Shown here one piece after another: positions 17,238 through 25,713 of a stretch of 64,000 nt of DNA. The DNA lies in NCBI RefSeq assembly GCF_001517105.1, contig NZ_LPVF01000013.1:124001-188000 (forward strand). Direction: 5' to 3'. Position 1 is the stretch's first letter. Every line of letters begins with the position of its first letter. A program made the position numbers and the translations under genes. The DNA comes from Bacillus halotolerans (GTDB lineage Bacteria; Bacillota; Bacilli; Bacillales; Bacillaceae). The notes under the pieces were generated by a model. That model searched no databases. It was not told where the DNA came from and saw nothing but the letters and a program-made list of their open reading frames with translations.

Positions 17238-17275
17238 AAAAAAAGAGCCCTTCCGAACTTCGAAAGGCTCTTGTG
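17238..17275 (-). terminator. Terminator downstream of the YjcZ-like gene
   Basis: GAGCCTTTCG.. and ..GAAGGGCTC pair with a short mismatch and are followed on the minus strand by a T7 run. It insulates the small gene from the yodT promoter. Confidence 0.88.
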
Positions 17276-17284
17276 TTATTTCAT

Positions 17285-17413
17285 CTAGCAAATAAAAGCG
17301 GCTCCGACGATAATTAATAAAATGAACAAGACAACAATCAATACAAATGTATTTGTCCCGCAGCCAAATCCTCCGTAACCGTATCCATGATATCCATGCA
17401 TATTGTTTTTCAT
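17285..17413 (-). CDS. YjcZ-family small sporulation protein
   Basis: A 42-residue protein: an N-terminal Gly/Tyr/His stretch ([14 protein letters not shown]) followed by one hydrophobic helix ([18 protein letters not shown]). This is the layout of YjcZ/SscA-type spore proteins, many of which are made in the mother cell and are associated with the spore. ATG 17413 lies right after AAAGG; the in-frame ATG at 17401 (38 residues) is an alternative with more natural spacing. It sits between the cge cluster and the sigma-E operon and has its own terminator. Function unknown. Confidence 0.75.
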   Translation of the reverse strand: MKNNMHGYHGYGYGGFGCGTNTFVLIVVLFILLIIVGAAFIC

Positions 17414-17480
17414 CCTTTCTTATCACGATATACGGCATTGTATGCGGGCCAAGTCCCAAACGGTTTGTGCAAATGCCCAT

Positions 17481-18260
17481 CTATGTAAGGAAATAATGAA
17501 AAACAGTGTGCACCCGCTCAAATTTTTTAAATTTGAGCTTTTCATAAAAATGAGAGACGCCATCAGAATTTGAGGCCACTAAATAAGCATCGTCCATTCC
17601 TGAAGATTTGGCAATGGACAGCATCTCACCCACAAGAATACTGCCGTAGCCCCTTCTTTGAAACTGATCCAATATCGCCACCTCTTCAATTTTCGCCGTT
17701 TTCTCTTGCGAATCAATAAAAAGTTCCCCGCAGCCAATCGGTATGTTCTGTGATGAATCGCTGTAACAAACGACAAGCAAAATCGTACCCGCTTTGTAAA
17801 AAGGATATTTTCTTACTAATTTTTGTTCTGCGGTTGCCTCTCCTATATAAAGCGAGTCATAAATTTTCATGATAGAAGAACCGTCACTAAGACTCTTTGC
17901 CGTCCCCCATGCCGTGAAAGGATGTCCCGTCTGTCCCTTCCAGTCTCCAAGCTTCATGCAGTATAACAGCTCATCTTCAACCACAAAACCGCTTTTCACA
18001 AGCGATTGCTTCAAAACAAGCGGAAAAACATGCTGAGGAGACGCTTTTAAATGGATATAATTCGCATCAAGCAGCTTCGGTACGGACGGCAAAAAATCAG
18101 GTATACGCTCCAATGGAAATGTATCATGAAGCTGTACAAAATTATGAGAAAAAATTTGCGGCAGCTTGGAATCTTTATATACACTGTAATGACCAAACAA
18201 CTTCGATTCAGACGTTAACGATAGATATTGATGCTCCGTTTTTGAATAATGTCCTGTCAT
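17481..18260 (-). CDS. cgeE: CgeE, GNAT-type spore-crust maturation protein
   Basis: A 259-residue protein whose C-terminal part (about residues 120-230) is an acetyltransferase domain: KIEEVAILDQFQRRGYGSIL carries the acetyl-CoA loop, followed by a YLVASNSDGVSHFYEKLKFK helix-strand typical of GNAT enzymes. CgeE is part of the cgeCDE operon required for normal surface properties of the mature spore (known). Acetylation of a crust sugar is a reasonable inference. ATG 18260 follows AAGGAGACATTC. It comes 28 bases after cgeD and is the last gene of the operon. Confidence 0.92.
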   Translation of the reverse strand: MTGHYSKTEHQYLSLTSESKLFGHYSVYKDSKLPQIFSHNFVQLHDTFPLERIPDFLPSVPKLLDANYIHLKASPQHVFPLVLKQSLVKSGFVVEDELLYCMKLGDWKGQTGHPFTAWGTAKSLSDGSSIMKIYDSLYIGEATAEQKLVRKYPFYKAGTILLVVCYSDSSQNIPIGCGELFIDSQEKTAKIEEVAILDQFQRRGYGSILVGEMLSIAKSSGMDDAYLVASNSDGVSHFYEKLKFKKFERVHTVFHYFLT

Positions 18261-18288
18261 GAATGTCTCCTTTTTATGACCTATACAT

Positions 18289-19569
18289 TTACTCGATTGC
18301 AATATTTAATTTCTTTATAATCTCATCGTACACCGGATAAAACGGCTTTCCAATTGGAAATTGCTGAATATTCCGGAAAGAAGCGGGTATTGGTTTCTGC
18401 TGCAAAAAGAATTTCCTCACTACTTGCTCGCTGATTGGATGAAAAACACCGTTTAGAAATAGAAACCGCTCGCGTTCTATAAAAAACAGTCTTCGTCCAG
18501 GCGGATTTGCGATCACCCCAGATCTGTCCCGCATGATAGGCGGCCCTTCCTGCAGATCCTCAAGCACTTCTTTTTCAATCGTCAAAATATCTTTTCTTTT
18601 AAATTGATAAAATTGAAAAGCATGCTGACTTTCTATCCGTCTTTTTTTACCGGCGTCAATGTAAAATACTGCAGGCTGGTCAGGTTCTTTTACCAAAACA
18701 TAATTCGGAATGTTTAAACATTTTCCCGTATGATATTGAAATAAATACGGATCGGGGATAACAACAGTCCGATCCAGATACACTGAACTCCATCTCTCCC
18801 CCACAGGATGCCGCACACCTTGATCAAGAAAATACACATGTTGATCAGATCCTTTTACAAACGTGCCGTCAATCAAATCGGCGGGCAGAAACTGATAAGC
18901 GTTTTGAAAGGAATTCGGGGTCTTATACGTTGTATCTAATACTTCATTTATCGGCAGGAACGGGGCAAATGTGTTTACTCTCATCCAAAAAATTGAGTCG
19001 CCGTGATTCCAATGCATCATATCATCGTCCCAATAGCTTCCATATTTATCTTTGATCCGATCAAGCAACGAACGGCGATGCATAACAGAGCAATGATCGA
19101 CTTGAAAAGCGGCTTGATCAAGCACCGCATTGGCATCTCTGTAAAAATGGGAAATTTCCTCTCCTCTTTCGTTTACATGAACAACTTTTTGTTTTGAATA
19201 GACTGCCTGTGCTTCAGGATGACACAAAAATGTCTGCACCATACGGCTCAGCCGATCAGGATGATAAACTGTATCATCGGTGAGATAAGAAATGTAGTCG
19301 CCTGCGGCAAATGGAAGAGCGTTATTAATTAATGTGGCATAACGGGTTGTTTTTAATCGATTTTGAGGATGGACGAAGCTGTTTTTATAACGAATGCGCT
19401 GATCATGAAGGTACTTGTGAATCACCGCAATCGTTTTCTCGTTTGAATGGTCATCCATGACAAAAAGCTCCCAATTGCTATGAGTTTGATTGATGACACT
19501 CTCAATCGCCATTTGCAGATAATCAGGTTTGTTATAACTCGTTAAAATAATGGAAATTTTGTCCCCCAT
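18289..19569 (-). CDS. cgeD: CgeD, GT2 glycosyltransferase of the spore crust
   Basis: A 426-residue protein. The first 220 residues form a family 2 glycosyltransferase: ISIILTSYNKPDYLQMAIES, then the nucleotide-sugar aspartates in FVMDDHSNE, and a DxD-like YLTDDTVYHPD near residue 88. The C-terminal half is built of short repeated blocks around tyrosine, proline and histidine (FVKGSDQHVYFLDQGVRHPV, YVLVKEPDQPAVFYIDAGKK), a beta-type region of unknown use. It should add sugars to the crust or its polysaccharide in the mother cell. ATG 19569 is preceded by AGGAGG nine bases away. It follows cgeC after 152 bases. Confidence 0.93.
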   Translation of the reverse strand: MGDKISIILTSYNKPDYLQMAIESVINQTHSNWELFVMDDHSNEKTIAVIHKYLHDQRIRYKNSFVHPQNRLKTTRYATLINNALPFAAGDYISYLTDDTVYHPDRLSRMVQTFLCHPEAQAVYSKQKVVHVNERGEEISHFYRDANAVLDQAAFQVDHCSVMHRRSLLDRIKDKYGSYWDDDMMHWNHGDSIFWMRVNTFAPFLPINEVLDTTYKTPNSFQNAYQFLPADLIDGTFVKGSDQHVYFLDQGVRHPVGERWSSVYLDRTVVIPDPYLFQYHTGKCLNIPNYVLVKEPDQPAVFYIDAGKKRRIESQHAFQFYQFKRKDILTIEKEVLEDLQEGPPIMRDRSGVIANPPGRRLFFIERERFLFLNGVFHPISEQVVRKFFLQQKPIPASFRNIQQFPIGKPFYPVYDEIIKKLNIAIE

Positions 19570-19721
19570 CTCTGCAAGCCTCCTATTGTCACACATGAAA
19601 ACAGCTCCGCAGCAAGCAGAGCCTCTGTCATCATGTAAAAAGCACACCAACTTACAATAGCAACATTTGATCCCGTTTGATTTAGCGGCTTCTGAAAAAT
19701 AACCAAATCAGCCAGGACTTT

Positions 19722-19928
19722 TTACGATACATTTTGAAGCGTATCTCCATTGATCAGATTGACTCTTGAAATCGGCACACCAAGCTCTTTAACAACTACG
19801 AGCTGGCGTCTGTGATCAAATGGATTTCCGTCTGAAGCTGTTTGACGTATAAGCAGAATGAATAAAAACAGAATAAAATGCAATTCGTCGTCATTTTCTT
19901 CTTGGTTCACTTTGTTTTCTAAATCCAA
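19722..19928 (-). CDS. cgeC: CgeC, small spore maturation protein
   Basis: A 68-residue protein: an acidic N-terminus (NKVNQEENDDE), a short hydrophobic stretch (LHFILFLFILLI, residues 16-27), and a C-terminal block LVVVKELGVPISRVNLINGD. The start is TTG 19928 behind GGGAGAGAAGGAAGT. A longer version (101 residues in 168 annotation as I recall) is not possible here, because the sigma-K promoter lies only 29 bases upstream. It is the first gene of cgeCDE, made late in the mother cell. Its own function is unknown. Confidence 0.82.
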   Translation of the reverse strand: MDLENKVNQEENDDELHFILFLFILLIRQTASDGNPFDHRRQLVVVKELGVPISRVNLINGDTLQNVS

Positions 19929-19956
19929 ACTTCCTTCTCTCCCTTACCCTCTGTTT

Positions 19957-19985
19957 CACAATATGAACATGCTGTCAATTGCGGT
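19957..19985 (-). promoter_or_regulatory. Sigma-K promoter of cgeCDE
   Basis: On the minus strand ACC (19983-19985) is separated by 17 bases from CATATTGTG (19957-19965), one mismatch from the sigma-K -10 CATANNNTA. The divergent cge operons are known to depend on sigma-K and GerE. Confidence 0.78.
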
Positions 19986-20067
19986 ATAGGCAATGTCCAT
20001 CCATAGAAGAAAATCAGCATTTTCCTTAAATATATGAAAAATAGCTCAGGTACGGCGTTCGACTCAT

Positions 20068-20095
20068 ACCAATTGCCAATCAGAAGAATATGATT
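20068..20095 (+). promoter_or_regulatory. Sigma-K promoter of cgeAB
   Basis: ACC (20068-20070) is separated by 16 bases from AATATGATT (20087-20095), which agrees with the sigma-K -10 CATANNNTA except for the first and last base. The predicted start is near 20100, 32 bases before cgeA. Confidence 0.6.
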
Positions 20096-20131
20096 AAACG
20101 TGAGTTCAATAATTAATAGGAGGTGTATGTG

Positions 20132-20533
20132 TTGAGCAGTGAAAATGCGCAGTTAAAAAAGGATATTATTAAAAGCCTTTTAAGCCCTTTATTTACAAAT
20201 GCAACAGAAGGAGGAGAAAACGTGAATAATAACCTTAAAGAATTACTTGAAGCTGCTGTTGATAAAAAAGTTGACGAAAGCGAAACGGTTACTGCTGAAT
20301 CTGTTTTAGATCCTTCCCTTCCTGCAAGATGGATTTTTGCCAGAATTACACCTGGCACTACCATCAGCATTGTGACAGATTCCGGTGACATGATCGGTCC
20401 GGTTGTCTTTGTTGCTTTTGATCAAGTCCACGGCATCGTATTTGTCACACAGGAAAGCTCTGTAACTCCGCCAGGTCAAGCGACAACATTGATTGATGTA
20501 GATAAAGTAGAAAGCGTTACATTCTTTTCATAA
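20132..20533 (+). CDS. cgeA: CgeA, spore crust structural protein
   Basis: A 133-residue outer-crust protein. The N-terminal third is polar and helical ([18 protein letters not shown]), the middle is rich in Glu and Asp, and the C-terminal half is a hydrophobic beta-type domain ([20 protein letters not shown], then [11 protein letters not shown]). CgeA is a known glycosylated component of the B. subtilis spore crust. The start is TTG 20132, six bases after AGGAGGTG. It is followed by cgeB after six bases in one operon, under sigma-K and GerE. Confidence 0.93.
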   Translation: MSSENAQLKKDIIKSLLSPLFTNATEGGENVNNNLKELLEAAVDKKVDESETVTAESVLDPSLPARWIFARITPGTTISIVTDSGDMIGPVVFVAFDQVHGIVFVTQESSVTPPGQATTLIDVDKVESVTFFS

Positions 20534-20539
20534 CCTCTG

Positions 20540-21493
20540 ATGAAAGTTTTGTATATCCAGTCGGGATATGGAGGAATATACAGTTATTTTGACCGCTGGG
20601 CTGAAGAATGCTTTCGGCACGCTCAGACAGAATACATGTCTGCAGATACACCAGACACCGAATCGCTGTCACGCATTGAAACGTTTCAGCCGGACTTCGC
20701 ACTCATGATGGTTGGAGTTCACGTTCCTCACGACTGGCTGACCTGGTTAAAGGGTAAGGGTATTCCCGTATATGTTTGGCTGACAGAAGATCCATTTTAT
20801 ATTGATATCAGTCTTCAGGTGATAAAGCACGCTGACGCGATTTTAACAATTGACCAAAATGCTGCTCTCTATTATCAGGAGCTTGGTTATCAGCATATCT
20901 ATTATGTTCCGATTCCTGTTAATCATCGGCTGTTTAAAAAAATGGACACCGAACATTCCTTTCATTCACAATTGCTTATCATCGGCTATCCTTACCCTAA
21001 TCGGGTTCAGCTTGTGAAAGAAGCGGCATATCTCCCGTACACCATTCGGGTCATCGGAAAGGAATGGAGAAAATACCTGCCTAAAAAAGTACTCAAACAG
21101 CCGCATATAGATGTAGTCAGCACATGGGTTCCGCCTGAACAGGCCGTTCATTATTATAACGGGGCAGACATCGTGATCAATCAGCATCGGCCGTATCATT
21201 TTACGTTCAACAAAAATAAAAGCAGCATTAAAAATACAAGCTTTAATAACCGCACCTTTGATATCGCTGCATGCGAAGCATTTCAACTAGTGGATCTCCC
21301 CGCGGCACATCCTTTTTCATCCTTTATTTCTTATCACAGCATCAATGACTTTAAGGAAAAAGCCGCTTTCTATATCAATCATCCTGAGGAACGAAACAAA
21401 GCTGCGGCGTTAAATTACAAAGATACCGTTCCTGCTCATACATTTGATGAGCTTCCCGCAAAACTGAAAGCCATTCATCTGGCGCTTTCTTGA
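20540..21493 (+). CDS. cgeB: CgeB, glycosyltransferase-like spore maturation protein
   Basis: A 317-residue protein with a GT-B look: an N-terminal Rossmann half (MKVLYIQSGYGGIYSYFDRW) and a C-terminal half ending in the family block FNNRTFDIAACEAFQLVDLP, which resembles the DUF3880/glycosyltransferase 1-type C-domain. It probably glycosylates crust proteins such as CgeA (inference). Unlike its neighbours, it has no recognisable ribosome-binding site: ATG 20540 comes six bases after the cgeA stop, so translation probably depends on ribosomes finishing cgeA. The stop codon is part of the following terminator stem. Confidence 0.9.
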   Translation: MKVLYIQSGYGGIYSYFDRWAEECFRHAQTEYMSADTPDTESLSRIETFQPDFALMMVGVHVPHDWLTWLKGKGIPVYVWLTEDPFYIDISLQVIKHADAILTIDQNAALYYQELGYQHIYYVPIPVNHRLFKKMDTEHSFHSQLLIIGYPYPNRVQLVKEAAYLPYTIRVIGKEWRKYLPKKVLKQPHIDVVSTWVPPEQAVHYYNGADIVINQHRPYHFTFNKNKSSIKNTSFNNRTFDIAACEAFQLVDLPAAHPFSSFISYHSINDFKEKAAFYINHPEERNKAAALNYKDTVPAHTFDELPAKLKAIHLALS

Positions 21494-21526
21494 AAAATCG
21501 TTCATTTCATATGAACGATTTTTTCG
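21493..21526 (+). terminator. Terminator after cgeB
   Basis: AAAAATCGTTCAT and ATGAACGATTTTT form a perfect 13-bp stem with a 5-base loop and end in T-residues. Confidence 0.93.
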
Positions 21527-21535
21527 TGCACATAA

Positions 21536-21562
21536 AAAAGCAGCCGAAAATAGGCTGCTTCT
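21536..21562 (-). terminator. Terminator after phy
   Basis: AAGCAGCC and GGCTGCTT pair around a 7-base loop, followed on the minus strand by TTTTTT. It adjoins the phy stop codon. Confidence 0.9.
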
Positions 21563-22723
<1,161 letters not shown>

Positions 22724-22824
22724 TTATTTTAACCTTCATTTCTTATTGTAAAATATATGAAGTTGAAGAATAGTGAGACAATCGAACCTTTTTTTCGTAG
22801 TGTTTCTGATTCAAAAGAGAGCTT

Positions 22825-22886
22825 TTTATATGGACGTGATAAGATCATATGGGACCTGTTTATATGGAGCGAAAAAAGATCATATG
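22825..22886. repeat. Two imperfect 34-35 bp tandem units
   Basis: Each unit has TTTATATGGA-like sequence (22825 and 22859), then a seven-base variable part, then AAGATCATATG (22841-22851 and 22876-22886). The conserved blocks are 34 and 35 bases apart, roughly three helical turns. They lie between the promoters of phy and spsM. Confidence 0.7.
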
Positions 22887-23005
22887 AAAATTTAGTACAC
22901 TGTTTATTTAGTTAGATTAAGCCAATCTCTTCATTTTCTATTAAAAAAGAACACCTTGTGACATCATCATTCCCCTAAATTTCGTTTTATTGGTTGCTTT
23001 CATTA

Positions 23006-23033
23006 ACTCGATTAAAATGTTGAACATATAATG
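23006..23033 (+). promoter_or_regulatory. Sigma-K promoter of spsM
   Basis: AC (23006-23007) is separated by 17 bases from CATATAATG (23025-23033), one mismatch from CATANNNTA. It lies 33 bases before the start codon. In B. subtilis this promoter drives the 5' half of spsM late in the mother cell. Confidence 0.75.
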
Positions 23034-23066
23034 CATGGTAGAGAAACGAGAGTTGGAGGATAAGCC

Positions 23067-24092
23067 ATGCCTAAACAGCAAACAGCAGAACTAAAACCAT
23101 TTTTCCATAACAAAACAGTTTTAGTCACTGGCGGAACGGGTTCAATCGGAAGTCAAATTGTCAAACGCCTTTTGCTGCTTACACCAAAAAAGATCATTGT
23201 ATTCAGCAAAGACGACAGTAAACAGTATGTAATGAGTCAAAAGTATGCGGAGGATCAGCGGCTTTCATTTATACTTGGAGATGTGCGCGACCACCGGAGA
23301 GTGAATCAGGTGATGACAGGTGTCGATATCGTCTTTCACGCAGCAGCGCTGAAACAGGTACCTACATGCGAAGACAATCCGTTTGAAGCGATCCAGACCA
23401 ATCTCATCGGCGGACAGAATGTGGTGGAGGCCGCCCTAATCAATGGAGTACAGCATGTCATCAATATCAGTACAGACAAAGCTGTGTCCCCTGTAAACAC
23501 AATGGGTGCCACTAAGCTGTTATCTGAAAAGCTGTTTCATCAAGCTAACCGCCACATTCAAAATAGAGGAACTGTTTTTTGTTCCGTCCGTTTCGGAAAT
23601 GTTCTCGGCTCAAGAGGTTCAGTCATCCCTATTTTATTTGAACAGATGATGGAGGGTGAACCGCTGACCATCACAGACAAGAACATGACCAGATTTTTTA
23701 TGTCTATTGATGATGCAGCCACACTGACACTGCAATCAGCCGCTATAACCACAGGCGGAGAAACTTTTATTTTTAAAATGGAATCACTGAAACTCGAGGA
23801 ATTGATTCATGGATTTGAAGAATACGCAGCGCAGCACGGTCTCCCGCGCCCGGCCGCAATAGAAGTCGGCAAGCGTCCAGGTGAAAAGCTTCACGAAGAA
23901 TTGACATCTCCCCACGAAGTAGAGTCACTATATGAATGGGGCAACCTATATGCTATCCTCCCAGAACCTGAAAAACATCCTGATTTTCGCAAAGTCAATT
24001 TGCCCGGATATCAGTCTGATCAGGCTCCTCTTATTACAAAAGACAGAATTGCCCAAATTATTGAAGACCTGCATAAAGAAAAAAAGGCATAA
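23067..24092 (+). CDS. spsM: SpsM, polysaccharide biosynthesis protein, intact
   Basis: A 341-residue short-chain dehydrogenase of the CapD/FlaA1 type, which acts on UDP- or dTDP-sugars (4,6-dehydratase/5-epimerase class). Visible features are the NAD motif VTGGTGSIGSQIVKRL at residues 19-34, DIVFHAAALKQVP near 92, the NISTDKAVSP block that replaces the usual active-site Tyr region, and GATKLLSEK near 148. It is needed for the spore surface polysaccharide. In 168 the gene is split into yodU and ypqP by SP-beta; here it is one uninterrupted frame that still contains the attachment core. ATG 23067 follows TTGGAGGATAAGCC. A terminator follows. Confidence 0.95.
   Translation: MPKQQTAELKPFFHNKTVLVTGGTGSIGSQIVKRLLLLTPKKIIVFSKDDSKQYVMSQKYAEDQRLSFILGDVRDHRRVNQVMTGVDIVFHAAALKQVPTCEDNPFEAIQTNLIGGQNVVEAALINGVQHVINISTDKAVSPVNTMGATKLLSEKLFHQANRHIQNRGTVFCSVRFGNVLGSRGSVIPILFEQMMEGEPLTITDKNMTRFFMSIDDAATLTLQSAAITTGGETFIFKMESLKLEELIHGFEEYAAQHGLPRPAAIEVGKRPGEKLHEELTSPHEVESLYEWGNLYAILPEPEKHPDFRKVNLPGYQSDQAPLITKDRIAQIIEDLHKEKKA
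23472..23487 (+). other. Unoccupied SP-beta-type attachment site (attB) inside spsM
   Basis: ACAGACAAAGCTGTGT differs at two positions from the 16-bp SP-beta core ACAGATAAAGCTGTAT as I recall it. It encodes TDKAVS at the matching place in spsM. No prophage sequence flanks it. Confidence 0.8.
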
Positions 24093-24131
24093 AACAAGCC
24101 TGTCTATCCATTAGGCAGGCTTGTTTTTTTC
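24091..24131. terminator. Bidirectional terminator between spsM and msrB
   Basis: AACAAGCCTG and CAGGCTTGTT pair over a 13-base loop, with T-runs on both sides. Confidence 0.92.
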
Positions 24132-24138
24132 TTGCATT

Positions 24139-24573
24139 TTATTTGTCAAATAGGTGCTGATAGCTTTCATATCCCTCTTCTTTGAGCTTATCCTTAGGAA
24201 TAAACCGCAGCGCCGCAGAATTAATGCAGTAACGAAGTCCGCTAGGCCCAGGTCCGTCATTAAATACATGTCCCAGATGGGAATCGGCTGTTCGGCTTCT
24301 GACTTCTGTCCGAATCATTCCATGGCTCGTATCCTGTTTTTCTTCTACTTCTTCTTCCTCAATCGGCTTTGTAAAGCTTGGCCAGCCGCAATGGGAATCA
24401 AATTTATCCTTGGAGGTAAACAAAGGCTTTCCTGACACAATGTCAACATAAAGCCCTTCTTCCTTATGATCCCAATACTCATTTTGAAACGGCGGCTCCG
24501 TTCCGTTATTTTGTGTGACCTCGTATTGCATACGGTTTAATGACTTTATTCTTTCTTCTTTATTTAGCGTCAT
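24139..24573 (-). CDS. msrB: MsrB peptide methionine-R-sulfoxide reductase
   Basis: A 144-residue cytoplasmic repair enzyme that reduces methionine-R-sulfoxide in proteins. The nucleophile cysteine is in the C-terminal motif [11 protein letters not shown], and the family blocks [10 protein letters not shown] and [12 protein letters not shown] are present. The CxxC zinc pairs of some MsrB proteins are absent. The gene follows msrA without a gap (its start is one base after the msrA stop), so the two stereospecific reductases are made together. In B. subtilis this operon responds to oxidative stress through Spx. It ends at a shared bidirectional terminator. Confidence 0.96.
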   Translation of the reverse strand: MTLNKEERIKSLNRMQYEVTQNNGTEPPFQNEYWDHKEEGLYVDIVSGKPLFTSKDKFDSHCGWPSFTKPIEEEEVEEKQDTSHGMIRTEVRSRTADSHLGHVFNDGPGPSGLRYCINSAALRFIPKDKLKEEGYESYQHLFDK

Positions 24574-25107
24574 TTATTTCGCCCCCCAATGCTCACTGAT
24601 AAATCCAGATCTTCCGGAGCCTGTCCGGTAACGCTGATAATGCCCTGGATTCTTTTTATAAAAATGCTGATGGTAATCTTCCGCTTCATAGAATGGTTCA
24701 GCCTTTAAAATGTCTGTCACGATAGGATCTTTAAAAATGCCGCTTTCCGCCAGCCGTTGTTTTGATGCTTCGGCAAGCTCCTTTTGTTTTTCATTATGAT
24801 AAAAAATCGCTGCACGGTAAGAGCTGCCGCGATCAGCGAACTGGCCGCCTGCATCTGTCGGATCAATTTGCTGCCAGAACAGCTCTAACAGCTTTTCATA
24901 AGGGAATACATCAGGCTCAAACGTGATTTGTACAGCTTCACGATGCCCTGTTGTTTCGCTGCATACTTCTTCATACGTAGGGTTTTCAGTATGGCCGCCT
25001 GTATACCCGGACACCACTTTTTCAATTCCCGGCTGTTCGTCAAATGGTTTGACCATACACCAAAAACAGCCGCCTGCAAATGTGGCGAGTTCTTTTTTTT
25101 CAGACAT
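24574..25107 (-). CDS. msrA: MsrA peptide methionine-S-sulfoxide reductase
   Basis: A 177-residue enzyme that reduces methionine-S-sulfoxide with thioredoxin. The catalytic motif GCFWCMV is at residues 13-19, with the nucleophile at its first cysteine; [17 protein letters not shown] near residue 36 and [15 protein letters not shown] near 87 are family hallmarks. ATG 25107 follows AAAGGAGGCACCAGT. The promoter upstream carries an extended -10, TGCTATAAT, on the minus strand (about 25149-25157). First gene of msrA-msrB. Confidence 0.96.
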   Translation of the reverse strand: MSEKKELATFAGGCFWCMVKPFDEQPGIEKVVSGYTGGHTENPTYEEVCSETTGHREAVQITFEPDVFPYEKLLELFWQQIDPTDAGGQFADRGSSYRAAIFYHNEKQKELAEASKQRLAESGIFKDPIVTDILKAEPFYEAEDYHQHFYKKNPGHYQRYRTGSGRSGFISEHWGAK

Positions 25108-25240
25108 ACTGGTGCCTCCTTTGTTAATACGTGGTATTATTATATTATAGCATGTAAAAATAGAATGAAAATGATTCTGCTTTTCAATAAAAATCTATAG
25201 GTTTTGAGTATTAGCAATTATGTAATGGGGGTTCACAAAT

Positions 25241-25666
25241 TTGAAAGTAAGAACACAAATGATGTATGATATGGAAACTTTACTCCGTAAAGTTTTTAAA
25301 CAAATACGCAATGAAATCAACGATATTCTAGATAAAGAGCTTTCGCGGAATGAATTTACCATTTTGCGCATTCTAAGTGAACAGGGACCTAAGAAAGTGA
25401 CGGAATTTGCGCCCATTTTGGAAGTATCGGCAAGCCATATTACCGCAGTGACTGACGCGCTGGTAGAAAAAGAATGGATCACGAGAATCAGATCGAAGGA
25501 AGATCGGCGGATCATCCGCATCCATATCACTGAAGCAGGTGAAAAAATCGTTCAGCATTTCAATGAGAAAAAAACTGAATATTTCTTTAAACGCTTTGAT
25601 TGTTATACGGATACTGAACTCGCCACATTAATCGAGCTTTTCAGCAAACTTGATAAAAAACGGTAA
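25241..25666 (+). CDS. ypoP: YpoP, MarR-family regulator
   Basis: A 141-residue winged-helix regulator. The recognition region is VTEFAPILEVSASHITAVTD (about residues 54-73), followed by the wing sequence ITRIRSKEDRRIIRIHITEAG, the DxRxxxxxLT-like signature of MarR proteins. A long N-terminal helix (RKVFKQIRNEINDILDKEL) would form the dimer. TTG 25241 is the start, nine bases after GGGGG. It is divergent from msrAB across 133 bases, so it could act on that operon or on itself; the ligand is unknown. A terminator follows that it shares with ypnP. Confidence 0.88.
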   Translation: MKVRTQMMYDMETLLRKVFKQIRNEINDILDKELSRNEFTILRILSEQGPKKVTEFAPILEVSASHITAVTDALVEKEWITRIRSKEDRRIIRIHITEAGEKIVQHFNEKKTEYFFKRFDCYTDTELATLIELFSKLDKKR

Positions 25667-25701
25667 AAAAAGCACATACCCATTTAGGGTATGTGCTTTT
25701 C
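25667..25701. terminator. Bidirectional terminator between ypoP and ypnP
   Basis: AAAAGCACATACC and GGTATGTGCTTTT form a 13-bp stem with a 7-base loop. Confidence 0.93.
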
Positions 25702-25713
25702 GCAGCGCCTTTC

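Noticed and set aside
25160..25190. Fur-like sequence TGAAAATGATTCTGC between msrA and ypoP
   Set aside because: Only 11 of 15 matches with a poor right arm; this AT-rich region can give such a score by chance.
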